A stretch of 9,001 nt of DNA from RGIG3009 sp045601465 (GTDB lineage Bacteria; Bacillota; Clostridia; Oscillospirales; Acutalibacteraceae): NCBI GenBank assembly GCA_045601465.1, contig JAZRZU010000008.1, positions 1 through 9,001 on the forward strand, given 5' to 3'. Under the pieces are notes generated by a model. It was not told the DNA's origin and made no database searches. It saw only the letters and a list, made by a program, of their open reading frames with translations. Every line of letters begins with the position of its first letter. Position 1 is the first letter of the stretch. A program made the position numbers and the translations under genes. This document shows, one piece after another, positions 6,617 through 9,001 of the stretch.

Positions 6617-7381
6617 TTGGACAAGAAAATCAAGGTACTGTTAGCAGATAATAGCGAAAGCTTCGGGATTCCGTGTGGGAGAACGATGCGAAATCACGGC
6701 TTAGAGGTCGATTTGCTGGAAAAAGACGGGAAGGTTATTGTGGAAAGTATTTCGCAAAAACGACCGGATGTTGTCATTATGGATTTCTTTTTACCACATT
6801 TAGATGCAATCGGTGTCATGAATAGTGTACGTGCTATGAATTTGCCTCACATGCCGCAATTTATGGTTATATCGAGTTTTGATAATGCGAATCTTGAACG
6901 TGAAGCAATCGAGGCAGGTGCTAATTATTATTTTCTCAAACCGTTCGATGCAGATGAAATGGCACTTCGAATTTTAACTTTGTGCGGAAAGGGAACGGCA
7001 GAACCTCGGCAACGTCCTTCTTCATCGGCTAATTTAGAAATACGAGTCACGGATATTTTACATCAAATTGGTGTCCCGGCACATATTAAAGGATACCAAT
7101 ATCTACGTGATTCGATTATGATGGCAATTGAAGATGAAGACATCATCAATGCTGTTACCAAACGTTTATATCCCGCAGTTGCGAAAAAACATGGAACAAC
7201 TTCTTCACGTGTAGAACGTGCGATCCGTCATGCTATCGAAGTCGCCTGGGATCGAGGCGATGTTGATGTGCTGAACTCCTACTTCGGCTATACTATTCAT
7301 AATGAACGGGGAAAGCCCACAAATTCAGAGTTTGTGGCGATGATATCCGATAAATTCCGCTTGCAATTGAAAATTTCTTGA
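6617..7381 (+). CDS. spo0A: Spo0A, master response regulator of sporulation
   Basis: Spo0A is the phosphorelay output regulator that switches cells into sporulation by binding 0A boxes. The 254-aa protein has a receiver domain (about 4-122) with phosphoacceptor Asp56 in VVIMDFFLPHLD, switch Ser86/87 and Lys108 in FLKPF. After a short linker comes the Spo0A-specific DNA-binding domain (about 140-254), highly conserved: IGVPAHIKGY, TTSSRVERAIRHAIEVAW and KPTNSEF. TTG start chosen from AGGAGG at 6601-6606 (10-nt spacing) and the conserved start KIKVLLAD; the only nearby ATG (6610) is followed at once by TAA. Odd point: the usual Asp-Asp pair near residue 11 is Asp-Asn (ADNS), which removes one acidic-pocket residue. 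It normally sits next to spoIVB; here the inserted cassette and spoIVB remnant lie between them. Confidence 0.97.
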   Translation: MDKKIKVLLADNSESFGIPCGRTMRNHGLEVDLLEKDGKVIVESISQKRPDVVIMDFFLPHLDAIGVMNSVRAMNLPHMPQFMVISSFDNANLEREAIEAGANYYFLKPFDADEMALRILTLCGKGTAEPRQRPSSSANLEIRVTDILHQIGVPAHIKGYQYLRDSIMMAIEDEDIINAVTKRLYPAVAKKHGTTSSRVERAIRHAIEVAWDRGDVDVLNSYFGYTIHNERGKPTNSEFVAMISDKFRLQLKIS

Positions 7382-7404
7382 TGGTTAAAGCTGTCATTAA
7401 CATG

Positions 7405-7443
7405 CCGTCCTTTGGAAATGTTCAGAGGACGGTTTTGTTTTTT
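7405..7443 (+). terminator. Intrinsic terminator of spo0A
   Basis: CCGTCCTTTG (7405-7414) pairs with CAGAGGACGG (7423-7432), 10 bp with one G-U and an 8-nt loop, followed by TTTTGTTTTTT. It separates spo0A from the converging recombinase gene. No U tract exists in the other direction, so it seems to serve spo0A only. Confidence 0.85.
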
Positions 7444-7447
7444 ACGT

Positions 7448-8452
7448 TTATTGTTCGTCCAGCGGTTTCCGCTTTCCTTTTTTAGATAGGATAACCTGTG
7501 AAAGCGGGTTTTGTTTCGCTGCATTTTCGATTTGCTCGTTGGAAAGATGCGTATAAATCTCCGTGGTTCCCAAGTTTTCGTGGCCTAAGTAGTTTTGCAA
7601 CACTCGAAGGTCAACACCGCCTTGATACATCAAGGTCGCAGCAGTATGCCGTAGTTTGTGTGCGGTCATCTTCTGTGCACCTTCTACCTGTGCTAGATAG
7701 CCTTTTACAATATAATGTACGCCTTGCAGGCTGATACGTCTTTTTAAACGGCTTAAAAATAATGCCTCTTTATCTTGCACACCGTCAATCGGACGAACTT
7801 TTATGTATTGATCAAGTGCCTGTCGGCAGGCATCGTTGAGATATAGCATTCTCTCTTTATTGCCTTTTCCTCGAATACGAAGTGTATGATCCGTATGGTT
7901 AATATCCTGCAAATTGATGTTTACGAGCTCTGCACGTCGTAAACCGCAATTTAAAAACAAAACCAAGATACAATAATCTCTCTCGGCAAAATCCCCCGAA
8001 ACACAATTTAAAAGAGCAACAGATTGTTCGATCGATAAGTATTGCGGTAACGTTTTTTTCGGTTTTGGTGTTTCTAGATTTTTAACAGGATTATGTTCTA
8101 AATAGTGTGAGTAATCGGTTAAATAACGAAATAACATCCGTACAGCACTTGTTTTACGTGCACGTGTCTTGTTTGAGTTACTACGCTCGTTGCGCAGATA
8201 GTTCATATATTCGTACACGTCAATAGTGGTAATGGATTTGATGAAGTCTAAATCTACATCTAAAATCGATATTTCATCAACCGGAAGGGTAGGGGGGACA
8301 ATCCCACGCAGTTCCTTCATATAACGAAAAAAGGTGCGTAAATCAATAAAATACTCATTGATGGTAGATTCGGAACGCCCTTTAATGGTTTCCATATATC
8401 CTAAATATTCTTTTAAAATTGATGGACACTGCACTAAATATTCCTTACGCAC
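7448..8452 (-). CDS. Tyrosine recombinase, XerC/XerD-like
   Basis: The 334-aa protein has an N-terminal SAM-like core-binding domain (about 8-120) and a C-terminal catalytic domain (about 135-315). The catalytic set is complete: Arg172 in CGLRRAEL, Lys196 in GKGNKER, His265 and Arg268 in HKLRH, His291 in LGHENLGTT, and nucleophile Tyr300 in EIYTH. This family cuts and rejoins DNA through a 3'-phosphotyrosine; XerC/D resolve chromosome dimers at dif, while relatives move elements. The sequence is close to chromosomal Xer proteins, but length and a basic tail (KKGKRKPLDEQ) do not settle which Xer it is. Start is GTG at 8450-8452, with AGGTGG 6 nt upstream (complement of 8459-8464). It converges on spo0A. 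It does not adjoin the inserted cassette, so there is no direct evidence that it moved it. Confidence 0.92.
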   Translation of the reverse strand: MRKEYLVQCPSILKEYLGYMETIKGRSESTINEYFIDLRTFFRYMKELRGIVPPTLPVDEISILDVDLDFIKSITTIDVYEYMNYLRNERSNSNKTRARKTSAVRMLFRYLTDYSHYLEHNPVKNLETPKPKKTLPQYLSIEQSVALLNCVSGDFAERDYCILVLFLNCGLRRAELVNINLQDINHTDHTLRIRGKGNKERMLYLNDACRQALDQYIKVRPIDGVQDKEALFLSRLKRRISLQGVHYIVKGYLAQVEGAQKMTAHKLRHTAATLMYQGGVDLRVLQNYLGHENLGTTEIYTHLSNEQIENAAKQNPLSQVILSKKGKRKPLDEQ

Positions 8453-8469
8453 ATTCAGCCACCTCTTTC

Positions 8470-8486
8470 GTGAAACAATGTTTCAC
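8470..8486 (-). promoter_or_regulatory. Dyad in the recombinase leader: RNA hairpin or operator
   Basis: GTGAAACAATGTTTCAC has 7-bp perfect arms around 3 nt. It lies between the predicted transcription start and the ribosome binding site, 5 nt from the latter. It could be a repressor site or an mRNA hairpin affecting translation. Confidence 0.45.
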
Positions 8487-8512
8487 ACTATGTTGTTTAA
8501 CACTTCTATAAC

Positions 8513-8521
8513 AGTATATCA
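8513..8521 (-). promoter_or_regulatory. Extended -10 promoter of the recombinase gene
   Basis: On the minus strand the sequence reads TGATATACT, a TGn extended -10 with TATACT. The -35 region is weak (TTTATT at 17 bp), as is common for extended -10 promoters. The predicted start near 8506 gives a leader of about 53 nt. Confidence 0.5.
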
Positions 8522-8524
8522 TAC

Positions 8525-8992
8525 CAACTATACAAAATAAATACTAAAAATCAAATATCGACAGAAAATGTAGGGGCATACCCGCTACGTAAAAAATGGT
8601 ACGAATCTTTATATTGATTATTTTGAATGTTGAGCTTGTAATCTGTTTATCAAAATTGTACGTTAGACATTGTAATTGTATTTTTATCATCCTTTAATTT
8701 TTGGTTCAATGAACACGACATCGATTGAAAAATTTCTATCGGCTACAAAACCCGGCATTACACATATTATTATATAAATAAGGAAGAAGTACAAAGGATT
8801 TATCAATACAACCGGTTATTGTTAATTGATAAATATCTTCACTGCAAAACTTGTCTGAATATTTAATGACAAATATGTTATGTAATAAAAATACCCATAA
8901 TTAAAGGAGTATTTTCCATCTTATAATAGCCTAGCGATGGTATCTCTAACCCCCAAACACACCACAACCCCTCCTCTCAACTATACAAAATA
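8525..8992 (+). repeat. 15-bp direct repeat pair
   Basis: CAACTATACAAAATA occurs at 8525-8539 and again at 8978-8992, 438 bp apart. The first copy overlaps the upstream part of the recombinase promoter. Given the AT bias it may be coincidental. Confidence 0.5.
8799..8833. repeat. Inverted repeat
   Basis: TTTATCAAT (8799-8807) and ATTGATAAA (8825-8833) are perfect 9-bp arms. Inside them a smaller pair, ACAA (8808-8811) and TTGT (8819-8822), flanks CCGGTTA. No U tract follows on the plus strand, so it is not an obvious terminator. Confidence 0.5.
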
Positions 8993-9001
8993 TTCATTTT
9001 G

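Larger units (their letters stand above)
8522..9001. other. AT-rich non-coding stretch
   Basis: No reading frame here has both a ribosome binding site and family-like protein sequence. It holds the upstream part of the recombinase promoter, a hairpin-forming inverted repeat, one arm pair of a 15-bp direct repeat, and a C-rich, G-poor patch at about 8949-8977. No tRNA or rRNA pattern was recognised. A gene transcribed leftward from beyond the window cannot be excluded. Confidence 0.6.

Noticed and set aside
7448..8452. Recombinase as the integrase of the inserted cassette
   Set aside because: It lies on the far side of spo0A in the opposite direction, resembles chromosomal Xer proteins, and no matching attachment sites were seen at the cassette ends.
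8881..8975. Minus-strand ribosome-binding-like GAGGAGGGG with a following TTG/GTG
   Set aside because: The frames that follow are short, stop quickly and show no recognisable protein; not enough for a gene.

Overview
The window looks like chromosomal DNA of an endospore-forming anaerobic Firmicute, most likely a gut-type Clostridia of the Oscillospiraceae/Ruminococcaceae kind. The evidence is the spoIVB and spo0A sporulation genes, AGGAGG-type ribosome binding sites with frequent GTG/TTG starts, a moderately AT-rich base composition, and a BspA-like surface protein assembled from modules common in that group. The species cannot be named from the sequence alone.

Layout: (1) 3-1238, spoIVB, the SpoIVB serine peptidase, closed by a perfect palindromic terminator. 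(2) 1276-1538, a promoter followed by a ~230-nt leader with a nested long inverted repeat (1311-1479). The leader ends in a UUCG-loop terminator that can be replaced by an alternative 13-bp pairing; I read this as a candidate attenuator or RNA switch of no class I recognise. (3) 1551-2036, a small P-loop NTPase of unknown function, overlapping by ATGA with (4) 2033-6169, a 1378-aa secreted modular surface protein: leucine-rich repeats, fibronectin-like repeats, an InlB/Flg_new-like repeat, a DnaJ-type CxxCxGxG cysteine-rich domain, three Ig-like repeats and a 21-residue cell-wall-binding repeat array. (5) 6225-6374, a truncated second copy of the 3' end of spoIVB, with its own terminator. (6) 6617-7381, spo0A, from a TTG start. 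(7) 7448-8452, minus strand, a tyrosine recombinase of the XerC/XerD type. (8) 8453-9001, promoter and AT-rich DNA without a convincing gene.

The main reading is that spoIVB and spo0A, neighbours in many endospore formers, have been separated by a ~5-kb cassette made of leader RNA, P-loop protein and surface protein. The event left a diverged spoIVB 3' fragment on the spo0A side. The two spoIVB ends differ almost only at synonymous positions, so recombination with a relative's allele explains them better than decay of a simple duplicate. The cassette carries no transposase. Its two genes are translationally coupled and appear to share one promoter, one possible attenuator, and the terminator behind the spoIVB remnant.
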